A stretch of 34,202 bases of DNA from Moraxella sp. (lineage in GTDB: Bacteria > Pseudomonadota > Gammaproteobacteria > Pseudomonadales > Moraxellaceae): assembly GCA_030525825.1 (NCBI GenBank), contig JAUNDZ010000020.1:1-34202 (forward strand), in the 5' to 3' direction. Positions 15,420 through 25,100 of the stretch are shown here, in pieces (the stretch's first letter is position 1; each line of letters opens with the position of its first letter). The position numbers and the translations under genes were made by a program. The notes under the pieces are model-generated. The model was not told where the DNA came from. It searched no databases and saw only the letters and a program-made list of their open reading frames with translations.

Positions 15420-16118
15420 TTAGTGATATGCACGCAAATGCGGACGAAGCAGCCCCAAGAGCATCAAGATGCCCGCCATCGTAGGAATCAAAAAGCTGTC
15501 TTTGCCAAATATAATGAGTGATAATGCACTCAGTGCCACGCCAATCACGGCACTGATGTGGCTGTCTTCTTTTGCCCACTGCTCCATAAAAATCACCAAA
15601 AACAGTGCTGTCATGGCAAACTCTGATCCTTTTAAATCAAAGGGCAGCACATCGCTAAGCACCGCCCCCAGTGCCGCTCCCAGCACCCAGTAAAGATGTA
15701 AAAAAGCCGTGATGAGCAGCATGAACCAAGTTTTGTCAATGTTGTCGCCCAGCTTGGCAGAGTAGTTGATGGCGAACGACTCATCTGTCATGGCAGAGAT
15801 AAGATAAAACCGCTGAAATCCTTTAATATCTTTAAATTTATCCAGCATAGAGATGCCATAAAAAATCTGTCTGGCACTAATCATGCCAATCAGCAAAAGC
15901 ACCGACAAGGGGTTAAAACTTGCCAAAAGTACACTTGCCATAACAAATTCTACCGACCCTGCAAAAATAAAAAACGCCATGGCAATCGGATAAATCATCT
16001 CAAAACCAAGCGACCGCATATACACGCCATATGCCATGCCCAAAAACAAAAAGCCCGATAAGATGGGTAGACTGTGAATAAAGGCGGTCTTAACAGTGAG
16101 TGCGGACGGACGAGACAT
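15420..16118 (-). CDS. azlC: AzlC-family branched-chain amino acid exporter subunit
   Basis: A 232-residue membrane protein, the standard length for AzlC/YgaZ. It shows the N-terminal PILSGFLFLGMAYGVYMRSL block, FIFAGSVEFVMASVLL (the FAG(S/A)xQF-like helix), LLIGMISARQIFYGISML (the N/SARhxLYG motif) and SAMTDESFAI, the T-D-E motif of the family. Together with AzlD it exports valine, leucine and isoleucine or analogues across the inner membrane. No regulator of the Lrp type is adjacent. The leader shows no strong ribosome-binding site. Confidence 0.92.
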   Translation of the reverse strand: MSRPSALTVKTAFIHSLPILSGFLFLGMAYGVYMRSLGFEMIYPIAMAFFIFAGSVEFVMASVLLASFNPLSVLLLIGMISARQIFYGISMLDKFKDIKGFQRFYLISAMTDESFAINYSAKLGDNIDKTWFMLLITAFLHLYWVLGAALGAVLSDVLPFDLKGSEFAMTALFLVIFMEQWAKEDSHISAVIGVALSALSLIIFGKDSFLIPTMAGILMLLGLLRPHLRAYH

Positions 16119-16329
16119 GATGTGTATGATTATGATAAGTATGCAAAAAGACAGATGAGATTAGAACAAAAATTAAAATAAAGTAATGATAAACAAAAAA
16201 GCCATAAATTAACTTTATGATTATTATAAAACAAAACACAGCTGAAATAAAGTGGCGAGATATAACGATAGGCTTGACAAAGTGAGGTTGAATTTTTCTT
16301 GTGTTTTGTCATCAATATGGCTAAGAATA

Positions 16330-16338
16330 TGCTACAAT
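16330..16338 (+). promoter_or_regulatory. Extended -10 promoter element for gpmI
   Basis: TGCTACAAT at 16330-16338 fits the extended -10 pattern TGnTATAAT with one mismatch and lies 62 nt before the gpmI ATG. No convincing -35 stands at 17 bp, as is common for extended -10 promoters. A perfect TTGACA at 16274 has no matching -10. Confidence 0.5.
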
Positions 16339-16400
16339 AGTTATGTTATATTTACCAAATTTATGATTAGATAAAATTTTGCAATCATTTGGAGTAAGCC

Positions 16401-17969
16401 ATGAGCCAAGTAAGCACAAAAAAACCGCATGTATTGATGATTTTAGATGGCGTTGGACATCGTACTGACCCACGGGACAACGCTGTGGCGGCGGCACACA
16501 CCCCAAATTTAGACGAGCTGATGGCGACTTGCCCGACAGGATTTATCTCTGGCTCGGGTCTTGATGTGGGCTTGCCTGATGGTCAGTTTGGTAATTCAGA
16601 AGTTGGGCATATGAACTTGGGTGCAGGTCGTATCTTGTTCCAAGATTCTACTCGCATCATGAACGACATCAATACGGGTGATTTTTTTAATAACGAAGTG
16701 CTGGTGAATGCCGTTAAAGCAGCTAACGATGCCGAAGGTGCGGTGCATATCTTGGGTCTGTTATCCGATGGTGGTGTACACGCCCATATCGAGCATATCA
16801 AAGCGGCGGTGCGTATGGCATTGGAGCAAGGGGCGTTGCAGGTGTTTGTACACGCCTTCACCGATGGTAGGGATACGCCACCAAAGTCTGCCGATGCATA
16901 TGTGGCGGATTTTGAGCAGTTTTTGAGTAAGGTGAATGCAGAGTTTGAAGGCGAAGCGAAAATTGCCAGCGTGGTCGGTCGTTTTTATTCGATGGATAGA
17001 GATAAGCGTTGGGATAGAGTGCAGGTTGCCTATGAGCTATTGACCCAAGCGGGAGCGATGCGTGAAGCTGAGTCGGCAGCCCAAGCGATTGAGCTGGCTT
17101 ATGCTGCTGGCGAGACGGACGAGTTTATCCAAGCGACCATGATTGATGATAATGGTGTGATTTGTGATAATGATGCCATCATCTTTATGAACTTTCGTGC
17201 TGACCGTGCCAGAGAGCTGTCGTGGGCGTTTTTGAATGCGGATTTTGATGGCTTTACTCGCAAAGTTGCCCCAGAGTTGTCCGCCTATGTCATGCTGACC
17301 AAGTATTCTGATGACCTAGAAAACAACCCAAAAACCACCATCGCCTACTACCCAACCAGCCTTGCCAACACGATGGGCGAATACCTACAAAACCAGGGCA
17401 AAACCCAGCTGCGTATCGCCGAAACCGAAAAATATCCCCATGTCAGCTTCTTTTTTAGTGGCGGTCGTGAAGAGCTGTACGATGGCGAAAAGCGTATCTT
17501 AGTCAATAGCCCCAATGTCAAGACTTATGACCTAAAGCCAGAGATGAGTGCTTATGAAATCACCGAAAAACTCAAAGCCGCCATCGAATCAGGCGAGTTT
17601 GATGTGATTATCATCAACTATGCCAATGGCGACATGGTGGGGCACACAGGTGTTTTTGAAGCAGCGGTCAAGGCGGTGGAAGCGGTCGATGAGTGCATCG
17701 GTGTGATTACCAAGACCGTGCGTGATGTGGGCGGTGAGATGCTGATTACTGCTGACCACGGCAACTGCGAGCAGATGCAAGACTACGAAAGCGGTCAGGT
17801 ACACACCCAGCACACCACAGAGCTGGTGCCGTTCATCTATGTAGGCAGTCAGTCTGTGCGAGTGCGTGAAGGCGGCAGACTGTGTGATGTCTCTCCAACC
17901 ATCTTGCACCTGATGGGCTTGCCAAAGCCTGATGAGATGACAGGCGAGAGTCTATTGATTGAAATCTAA
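16401..17969 (+). CDS. gpmI: 2,3-bisphosphoglycerate-independent phosphoglycerate mutase
   Basis: A 522-residue enzyme of the alkaline phosphatase superfamily that interconverts 3- and 2-phosphoglycerate in glycolysis and gluconeogenesis using Mn2+. The metal ligand D16 lies in VLMILDGVGH and the phosphorylated serine S66 in QFGNSEVGHMNLGAGR. Further landmarks are HAFTDGRDTPP, FYSMDRDKRWDR, the YANGDMVGHTG segment and ITADHGNCEQM, which provide the remaining metal ligands. The length is usual for the family. The ATG has GGAG at a good distance. It is followed after 27 nt by a ctpA-type protease gene, so both probably share a transcript ending at 19398-19427. Confidence 0.97.
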   Translation: MSQVSTKKPHVLMILDGVGHRTDPRDNAVAAAHTPNLDELMATCPTGFISGSGLDVGLPDGQFGNSEVGHMNLGAGRILFQDSTRIMNDINTGDFFNNEVLVNAVKAANDAEGAVHILGLLSDGGVHAHIEHIKAAVRMALEQGALQVFVHAFTDGRDTPPKSADAYVADFEQFLSKVNAEFEGEAKIASVVGRFYSMDRDKRWDRVQVAYELLTQAGAMREAESAAQAIELAYAAGETDEFIQATMIDDNGVICDNDAIIFMNFRADRARELSWAFLNADFDGFTRKVAPELSAYVMLTKYSDDLENNPKTTIAYYPTSLANTMGEYLQNQGKTQLRIAETEKYPHVSFFFSGGREELYDGEKRILVNSPNVKTYDLKPEMSAYEITEKLKAAIESGEFDVIIINYANGDMVGHTGVFEAAVKAVEAVDECIGVITKTVRDVGGEMLITADHGNCEQMQDYESGQVHTQHTTELVPFIYVGSQSVRVREGGRLCDVSPTILHLMGLPKPDEMTGESLLIEI

Positions 17970-17996
17970 CAATCTGGCAGATAGTGAGACTGCACC

Positions 17997-19382
17997 ATGA
18001 ATAAACTTGCAGCTGCAATGGCACTTGTGCTGATGACATCACCTGCATCGGCAGAAGTGTCATGGAAAAACCCCATCATCAAGATGGCAAATCTGTTGGG
18101 CGTCGATGAGTCATCAGACGACACGCCAAGCGATGCCCAAAGCCCCCAAGACCCATCTGCCCAAGACGATGCTGATAGTGTTTCGACTGATGGGCTTGGG
18201 CTTGATGTCTTAGACAGCCAGCCTAATGTACTGCATGGCATTGATGGTCTGCATCAAGGGCGGGTGCCGCTCAATGCCATCTCGCCTAAGACCTTAAAGA
18301 CCTTTGTCTTGGTGGTGGATTTGATTCGCCGAGAGTATCCTGAAGCGACGACAGATGATGAGCTGTTTTATCACGCCATCAACGGTATGCTAACTAAGGT
18401 TGATGGTCATGCTGAGTTTTTGGACGCTGATGCCTTTGGCAGCTTGCAATCATTCACCACAGGCAAGGTGGCAGACATCGGCATCGAAGTCGCTTGGCAA
18501 GAGCGAGCAGGGCATTGGGTTGTCACGCAAGTGGCATCAGGGTCGAGTGCCGTCCAAGCTGGCATGACGACAGGCGATTATCTGCACCAGATTGGTGAAG
18601 TGCGCCTGTCGGGCAGCCAAAGCCAAAATGACATCGCTCAGCTATTAAACGGCATTCAAGGCACAAAAGTAGATATTACTTTCTCCAAAGCAGGTCGCTC
18701 CAAGCTCACCAAGACCATCGAGCGGACGCATGGCACCGAATCAAACATCGAGACGCTCGTTCAAGATGGGGTGGTGATTGTCAAACTGCCTGTTTTTCAG
18801 AGTAATACTCGTGAGCAGATTTTAAATGGTGTGGCGACTGCCAATGTGCCTGTACAAGGCATGATTATTGATGTGCGAAACAACCCTGGTGGCGTGCTTG
18901 AATCTGCCGTTGATGTGGCGTCCTTATTCATGCGAAACCAAGTCGTTACCCAAGTAGAAGGGCGAGACGGCATCGAGCGAGTCATGCACACCACAGGTAC
19001 GCCACTGCTTGATGAGATACCGCTCATCATTCTACAAAACCGCTATTCGGCATCTGCCGCAGAAGTGCTTGCCAGTAGCCTACAAACCCAAAAGCGGGCA
19101 TTGATTGTTGGCGAAACTAGCTATGGCAAAGGCTCGGTGCAGTCGGTCATTCCTATTGGCGATAATCAAGCGGTAAAAATCACCACCGCACATTATCTGA
19201 CCGCTGATGGCGACAAAATTGATAAGGTGGGTGTTAAGCCTGATGTCAGCTTTGATGCAGACACCAGCCAACGACTAAACCCGCAATCATCGACCGATGA
19301 GTGGCTTGCTCGGGCGATGTCTATCATGCAAGAAGGCAAACTTGCCAGTGGTGTGGAATTTTCGCCTGTGGGTGGGTTTTAG
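17997..19382 (+). CDS. ctpA: C-terminal processing peptidase, S41 family
   Basis: A 461-residue secreted S41A protease. It has a signal peptide (MNKLAAAMALVLMTSPASA, likely cut near residue 20), then a roughly 75-residue acidic Ser/Asp-rich linker, a degenerate N-terminal helical part, a PDZ domain at about residues 155-235 and the S41 catalytic core. The Ser/Lys dyad is S353 (YSASAAEVLASSL) and K378 (GETSYGKGSVQ), with the 25-residue spacing known for E. coli Prc. It probably trims C-termini of periplasmic cell-wall enzymes or lipoproteins. It sits 27 nt after gpmI; in Pseudomonas an envC-like gene lies between the two, which is missing here. Confidence 0.93.
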   Translation: MNKLAAAMALVLMTSPASAEVSWKNPIIKMANLLGVDESSDDTPSDAQSPQDPSAQDDADSVSTDGLGLDVLDSQPNVLHGIDGLHQGRVPLNAISPKTLKTFVLVVDLIRREYPEATTDDELFYHAINGMLTKVDGHAEFLDADAFGSLQSFTTGKVADIGIEVAWQERAGHWVVTQVASGSSAVQAGMTTGDYLHQIGEVRLSGSQSQNDIAQLLNGIQGTKVDITFSKAGRSKLTKTIERTHGTESNIETLVQDGVVIVKLPVFQSNTREQILNGVATANVPVQGMIIDVRNNPGGVLESAVDVASLFMRNQVVTQVEGRDGIERVMHTTGTPLLDEIPLIILQNRYSASAAEVLASSLQTQKRALIVGETSYGKGSVQSVIPIGDNQAVKITTAHYLTADGDKIDKVGVKPDVSFDADTSQRLNPQSSTDEWLARAMSIMQEGKLASGVEFSPVGGF

Positions 19383-19397
19383 CTAATTTTTGCCGAT

Positions 19398-19427
19398 AAA
19401 AAATGTGCCAAACTCGGCACATTTTTT
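19398..19427 (+). terminator. Intrinsic terminator of gpmI-ctpA
   Basis: A perfect 12-bp stem (AAAAAATGTGCC / GGCACATTTTTT) with a 6-nt loop lies 15 nt after the ctpA stop. Confidence 0.92.
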
Positions 19428-19548
19428 ATGGTTTTAATTTATGGCTAAAATAAAGCAGGCAAACATAATCCTTTTGCTATATCACTAATGAGCCCAAAAT
19501 TTGATACTTAATTTGTGGGGGTAGATTACTATTTGCTTCATTTGGCGA

Positions 19549-19579
19549 AAAATTTACCCTACGATATAGGGTAAATTTT
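19549..19579 (-). terminator. Palindrome after the nitroreductase gene, probable terminator
   Basis: A perfect 13-bp inverted repeat (19549-19561 with 19567-19579) around a 5-nt loop lies about 40 nt beyond the nitroreductase stop. On the minus strand it ends in ATTTTT, so a terminator is the simplest reading, although the stem top ACCCTA/TAGGGT could also be protein-bound. Confidence 0.62.
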
Positions 19580-19618
19580 ACATCATTTTTGAAGTTCTTT
19601 TGATGTGCCAATCATACA

Positions 19619-20302
19619 TCAAATAAAGCGAATCACTTCATCAAACCCAAGCCGAGCCTTAGGCAGCTGTTTATTAAAATCATCATCACTGCCATAGCCT
19701 AAGCAGACGATGACAGAAGCGGTCAGATGCTCTTTGGATAATCCCAAGGCATCATCTAAGGCGGTGGCATCAAATCCACCAATGGGCGTTGCGTCCACAC
19801 CTGCCAATCTTGCCACCATGAGCAAATGACCGAGTGCAATGAAGGTCTGCTGCGTGCTCCACTGGATGAGCTTGTCGGCATCTTGGGCGTACTGATTAAG
19901 GTAGTTTTGACAAAGCAGCTGGCGAGCTTCCTTATTCTGCGGACTTTTAAATCTGCCTGCCCGTTCTTCGGCATCCAGCACTTTGGAGAGATGCTCGCCA
20001 TCTAGCCTAGTACGGGTGCATAAAATGATGCTGTGTGATGCGTTAAGCACTTTTGGGGCGTTGTGTGCGTCATTGTCCGTCATGCTTTGGCTGATTTTTT
20101 CTTTGATGGCATCGTTATCCGCCACCAAAAAGCACCACGGTTGAATATTGATGGACGATGGGGCAAAACGCAAGGATTCTAAAATGGCGTGCAAGGTGGC
20201 ATCGTTGATGCGTTTGTTTTTGTCATACGCCTTGCAGGTGTGGCGTGTCTGACTGATGCTTAAAAAATCGTTTGGCGTGTCAATCATTGTGGCGTGCGTC
20301 AT
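19619..20302 (-). CDS. NAD(P)H nitroreductase-family flavoprotein (NfsB-like)
   Basis: A 227-residue FMN-binding nitroreductase, near the usual 217 residues of NfsB. The FMN-binding block is seen at RHTCKAYDKNKRI and in ESLRFAPSSINIQPWCFLVA; the segment QQTFIALGHLLMVARLAGVDATPIGGFD and the end KARLGFDEVIRFI are typical. These enzymes reduce nitro-compounds, quinones or pteridines with NAD(P)H. Its start codon overlaps the xseA stop by four bases (ATGA), so it is translated from the xseA transcript. The physiological substrate is unknown. Confidence 0.9.
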   Translation of the reverse strand: MTHATMIDTPNDFLSISQTRHTCKAYDKNKRINDATLHAILESLRFAPSSINIQPWCFLVADNDAIKEKISQSMTDNDAHNAPKVLNASHSIILCTRTRLDGEHLSKVLDAEERAGRFKSPQNKEARQLLCQNYLNQYAQDADKLIQWSTQQTFIALGHLLMVARLAGVDATPIGGFDATALDDALGLSKEHLTASVIVCLGYGSDDDFNKQLPKARLGFDEVIRFI

Positions 20303-21819
20303 GATGTCTCTCCTGTTAGGGTGGCGGTGATTGTGCCGTCGTGCAGCTCAATGGTGAGTGCCTGTTCACCATTGAGCTTGGCGACTGATGAGATGATTTG
20401 TCCGTTTTGGTGAATGAGTGCATAACCCTTTGCCAGTGTCTTGGCAGGGTGCTGGATTAAAATCATGCTTTGTAGATGGCGACAATGCTCACGCATGAGC
20501 GTAAGTTTTGGCAAGATGGCTTGATGCTGATGGACAAACTGAGTCAGCTGCCTTTTGGTGTTGGCTAGGTGTGCATGAGTATGAGTTTTGTTTTGATGCA
20601 ATAGGTGTTTTGTGCTGATTTTTTGTTGACTGAGTTTGTGATGAGCGAGCAGCTCGGTTCTTTGTAGGCTGTGCGTGGTGTCTTTTTTGGTGAGTTGTAC
20701 CAATTTTAGGGCAAGGTTTTGGCTGTGGGTCATGAGCGTCTGGCTGTTATTTTTGGCATTTAACAGCAAGGCTTGACTGGTGTTTTTGATGTCTTGCATG
20801 GCAAGTTTGGCATCTTGTGTGATGGCGATGAGCTGTCTTTCAATCGCCCCAATCACCTTAGATGGCGTATCAAAGCGAGTGTGTGCCACTTCATCTATCA
20901 GTACTCTATCACGCTCATGACCGATGCCTACCCACACAGGCACAGGCTGCTCAGCGATGAGTGCAGCAAGCTCAAAGTCGTTCAGATACGCCAAATCGCC
21001 CACCGCACCGCCGCCACGAATGATGACAAGTAGGTCGGGTAGGGCGTCATAAGTTTGATAAAATTCGCTCATGCCTTTGGTGATGGCAACTCGTATCTCA
21101 TCTGGGGCGTGATTGCCCTGAAAGGTGGCATGGTGATAGTGAAATTGGCACGCCCCAAAATGCTCCAATCGGTCGGCTTCACGGCGAAAATCCCCCAAAC
21201 CTGCGGCATTTTGTGGGGCGATGACGACGACATGGCGAATGTCAAACGGAGCGGGCAATGATTTGTTCAGCTGAGTCAGCCCTTCGTCGTGCAGGCGTTT
21301 TTTCATTGCTTGATAGGCGATGGCAAGCTCTCCAAGCGTGTAGGTCGGGTCGATGTCGCTGATATTGATGCTAAAACCATACTGAGCATGAAAAGTGGCA
21401 GACGCCTTAATCAAAACACTCGTCCCCGCTTCTAAGGCTCTGCCTGTGGCGGCATGGAACTTTGCCAAAACAGGTTGGGCTCGATAACGCCACAGCGTGC
21501 CACGACAGCTGGCGACGATTTGGTCGCCATCGTCTTTTTCTGCCAATTCAAAATAATAATGCCCACCCTTAGACGACAAGGCACGCACTTCGGCACGCAC
21601 CCACACTTCATGGTCAAAGGTATCGCTGATGACCATCTTGACCGCTGTCAGATAGTCGCTCAAAGACAGCTGCGTCCCATCTAGCTGGCTGTGTGTGTCT
21701 TGGGTGTGGCTCAGTTCGTCTAATTCGGCGGCAATTTTGGCGTGTAGAGCATCGACATCTTGGCTGGGGGTGGATAGGCTTTGGGCGAGATGGGCGATGT
21801 GGTTGGCGATTTTATTCAT
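20299..21819 (-). CDS. xseA: Exodeoxyribonuclease VII large subunit
   Basis: A 506-residue XseA, the large subunit of the single-strand exonuclease ExoVII. The N-terminal OB-fold is at about residues 45-145 (VWVRAEVRALSSKGGHYYFEL and ISDIDPTYTLGELA). The catalytic domain follows with VVVIAPQNAAGLGDF, LLVIIRGGGAVGDLAYLNDF and VWVGIGHERDRVLIDEVAHTRFDTPS. A long His/Gln/Lys-rich coiled-coil stretch (about 300-445) precedes the C-terminal cap GYALIHQNGQIISS. The frame opens at a TTG at 21864, but the ATG at 21819 (MNKIANHIAHLAQ) fits better. It overlaps the nitroreductase gene by four bases. xseB is not in the window. Confidence 0.95.
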   Translation of the reverse strand: MNKIANHIAHLAQSLSTPSQDVDALHAKIAAELDELSHTQDTHSQLDGTQLSLSDYLTAVKMVISDTFDHEVWVRAEVRALSSKGGHYYFELAEKDDGDQIVASCRGTLWRYRAQPVLAKFHAATGRALEAGTSVLIKASATFHAQYGFSINISDIDPTYTLGELAIAYQAMKKRLHDEGLTQLNKSLPAPFDIRHVVVIAPQNAAGLGDFRREADRLEHFGACQFHYHHATFQGNHAPDEIRVAITKGMSEFYQTYDALPDLLVIIRGGGAVGDLAYLNDFELAALIAEQPVPVWVGIGHERDRVLIDEVAHTRFDTPSKVIGAIERQLIAITQDAKLAMQDIKNTSQALLLNAKNNSQTLMTHSQNLALKLVQLTKKDTTHSLQRTELLAHHKLSQQKISTKHLLHQNKTHTHAHLANTKRQLTQFVHQHQAILPKLTLMREHCRHLQSMILIQHPAKTLAKGYALIHQNGQIISSVAKLNGEQALTIELHDGTITATLTGETS

Positions 21820-21915
21820 TATGTGTTGGCAGTTTGATGAAGTTTTTATCAATAAAACCAACACTATAACACACCTAATCTATGAATAAAACCGATAAAC
21901 CGACAGATGGTAGGT

Positions 21916-22098
21916 TTATTTGCTAAGAGAGTGCCATTTATCAGTAAAATTTTTATAAAAATCGTTATTTATGAGATTTTGCAATAACTCATTAAAAAAA
22001 TCCCATTTGTTTTTGTGCGTGTGTTCGGTTAAGGTATTCACGCCAAGTGTCTGTTTGTACTTATTTAAATAGGCACCAAAATTACCCAATCTAACCAA
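21916..22098 (-). pseudogene. Possible remnant of a gene between xseA and the glutamate dehydrogenase gene
   Basis: A 60-codon stop-free stretch ends in TAA at 21916-21918 and reads like a real protein end, rich in Asn, Lys, Phe and Trp (for example NKWDFFNELLQNLINNDFYK). It contains no ATG; the only nearby start is a TTG at 22098 without a ribosome-binding site, and upstream it runs into the antisense of the next gene. I take it as a possible truncated 3' end of a lost gene, but chance is not excluded. Nothing else is seen in the 21820-22116 gap. Confidence 0.25.
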
Positions 22099-22116
22099 TA
22101 GAATATGGAATTGACA

Positions 22117-25100
22117 ATGAAAGAATTGATGATTGATGCAGGGCGTATCGCCAACATTACTCGCATCGCCATTGACAAGAGCAGCGAAGATGCGGCACTA
22201 TTGACCAAGTTTATTGACATTTATTATCAAAAACTGCATCACGATGTGGCGGCAGATTTTCATGATAATGACCTTGCGGGCATGGCGTTGCACCATTTTA
22301 GCCAGCTAAAACACCACAACGGCACCAGCCCAAGACTTGCGGTGATAAACCCTGTCAGCGATGAGCATTATTTCACCAGTAAGCACAGCATCATTCAGAT
22401 GGCGGCATTTGACCGTCCGTTTTTGACAGACACCATGCTGATGATGCTTGAAAAAAAGGGTGTTTCGGTCAAACGCATCCATAACAGTCTGGTCAAAGTC
22501 GTGCGTAACGAGCTGGGACAAATCATCGATGTGGTGCAGACGGATGAGAGTGATGCGAGCATCGCTCAGCAGTATTCGCTGTTTCATGCTGAGATTGCTC
22601 GTCAAGATGAAGCGGTGCTGGCAGAGATTTATGAAGCACTGCTTGCTAGGATTAACACGCTTGATGTCATCGTAGCGGACTGGTCGCAGATGCGTGATAA
22701 ACTCAAAAGTATCCGTCAAGAGATGGAGAGTACACCCATCCCAACCGTCCACCACTCCAAAGATGAAGTGCTCAACTTCCTAGACTGGGTGGTGGATAAT
22801 CACTTTATTTTCATGGGATTTCGTGAGTATCGTTTTGATGAGATTGGCGAGAATGCTGAGCTGTATTCGGTCGGTGGTAGTGGCTTGGGCGTGCTGCGTG
22901 GCTCATCCGAAGATGCTTTATCACAAAGTTTCCACCGCCTGCCCAATGAGTTAAAGCATCTGCTGAGTCTGCCTCGTGTGATTTTGTTGTCCAAATCTCG
23001 CCATGAGTCGCCTGTACACCGTCCTGTGTATATGGACTTTTTGGGTATTCATAAATATGACGAAAACGGCAAATTGGTCGGCGAATATCGCTTTGTGGGT
23101 TTATTGACTTCATTGGCGTATCAGACTCGTGTGAGCAACATTCCGCTACTGCGTGAAAAAGCAAATCAAATCCTTGAAATGTCAGGCTTGCCAAAGAACG
23201 GTCATAGCTACCTAAAACTAGGACACATCATCAATACTTTGCCCCGTGATGACCTATTTCAAGCAGACATCAGCGAGCTGTATCCGATGGTGCTGTCCAT
23301 CAGCCAGCTACAAGACAAGAACCGTCTGCGTCTGTTTACTCGTATCGACCATTATCAAAGATTCGTTTCGTGCTTGGTGTACATTCCACGCCATAAGTTT
23401 GACACCAAACTTAGAATCCAGATTCAAGAAGTGCTGACCCGAGCGTACGGCGGTGAGTCATCGAACTTCACCACCGAATTTAATGAGCTGCATCATGCTC
23501 GTGTTCACATTCATGTCAGAACGACCCCCGGTCAAGTCAAAGCAGTGGATACTAAAGCACTTGAAAGCCAATTAACGGCACTCATGCAAGACTGGTCTGA
23601 TGAGTATGCACGCATCCTAAGTGATGAAGTGGGCGAGAGTAAGGCAAATCAGCTGATTCATCTGTATGGCGATGCCATTCCTGCCGCCTATAAAGAACGC
23701 TATGACGCCAGTACGGCGGTCGCTGACACCAAGCGACTCTTGGCAATCAATGCGGACAACCCAATGTCATGGCGGCTGTATCAGCCTGTCGGCAAAGGAC
23801 TAGATAAGCTGACTTTGAAGCTTTACGGACAGGGCAAGCCGACCATTTTGTCGCACATTTTGCCAATTCTTGAGAATTTTGGCGTGCTGGTGCTGAATGC
23901 TCAGACCTTTAAATTTAGCAGCAATGCCAAAGTGAATCATAATGCAGGCACTTGGCTACAAGAATATGAGCTAAAATTGCGTGATGGCATGAGCATTGAC
24001 TTAGATGTGGTGCGTACGCAGTTTGAAGACAGCTTGCGTGAGATTTGGTTGGGCAATATCGAATCAGACCGATTGAACGAGCTGATTTTGGTGAGTGGTT
24101 TAGATGCGTATGATGTACTGATTTTGCGTGCATTATCTCGTTACATGGTACAGGCACGAGCCCCTTTTTCTAACGAGTATATCCATACCGCACTGGTGAA
24201 TAACCCTGCCATCAGCGAGCAGTTGGTTGAGCTGTTCCATGCCAAGATGTCGCCTGATGTGGCAGAGCGTGATGCAGCGATTGCATCCGCCAAAGCTCGC
24301 ATCAAAGAGCAGCTGGCGTCGGTGAGCAGCCTTGATGAAGACCGCATCATTCATTGGTTCTTGGATTTGATTGATGCACTGCTTCGCACCAACCATTATC
24401 AAGTCGATGAGATGGGCAATCGCAAAAACCGCTTGTCCTTTAAGTTTGCCGCCAGCCAAATCCCACATCTGCCCAAGCCCAAGCCGATGTTTGAGATCTA
24501 TGTGTACTCGCCACGCATCGAAGGCGTGCATCTGCGTGGGGGTAAGGTCGCTCGTGGTGGTCTAAGATGGTCTGACCGCATGGAAGACTATCGCACCGAA
24601 GTGCTGGGATTGGTCAAAGCTCAGATGGTCAAAAACTCAGTGATTGTGCCTGTGGGTTCAAAAGGTGGCTTCGTCTGCAAAGACCGCACCAAGGCTACAA
24701 ACCGTGAACTGTGGCAAGCAGAAGGCGTGGCGTGCTATCAGACTTTCATCCGTGGTCTGCTTGACTTGACGGATAATTTGGTCGATGGTCAAGTCGTACC
24801 GCCAAATAACACCGTGCGTCATGATGCAGACGACCCGTATTTGGTGGTGGCAGCGGACAAGGGGACGGCAAGTTTTTCTGACATTGCCAATGCGGTGTCG
24901 GCAGAATACGGCTTTTGGCTACAAGACGCCTTTGCTTCTGGTGGCTCGGCAGGCTATGACCACAAAGGCATGGGCATCACCGCAAGGGGTGCTTGGGAGA
25001 GTGTCAAACGCCACTTCCGCTTGATGGACAAAGACATTCAAAACCGTGATGAGCTGACGGTGGTGGGTATTGGCGACATGTCGGGTGATGTATTTGGTAA

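Noticed and set aside
16274-16279. Perfect TTGACA upstream of gpmI
   Set aside because: No acceptable -10 element stands 16-18 bp downstream; the extended -10 at 16330 is the better promoter candidate.
24133-24531. 132-codon minus-strand open frame
   Set aside because: It is fully antisense inside the glutamate dehydrogenase gene; the sense frame carries conserved motifs throughout.
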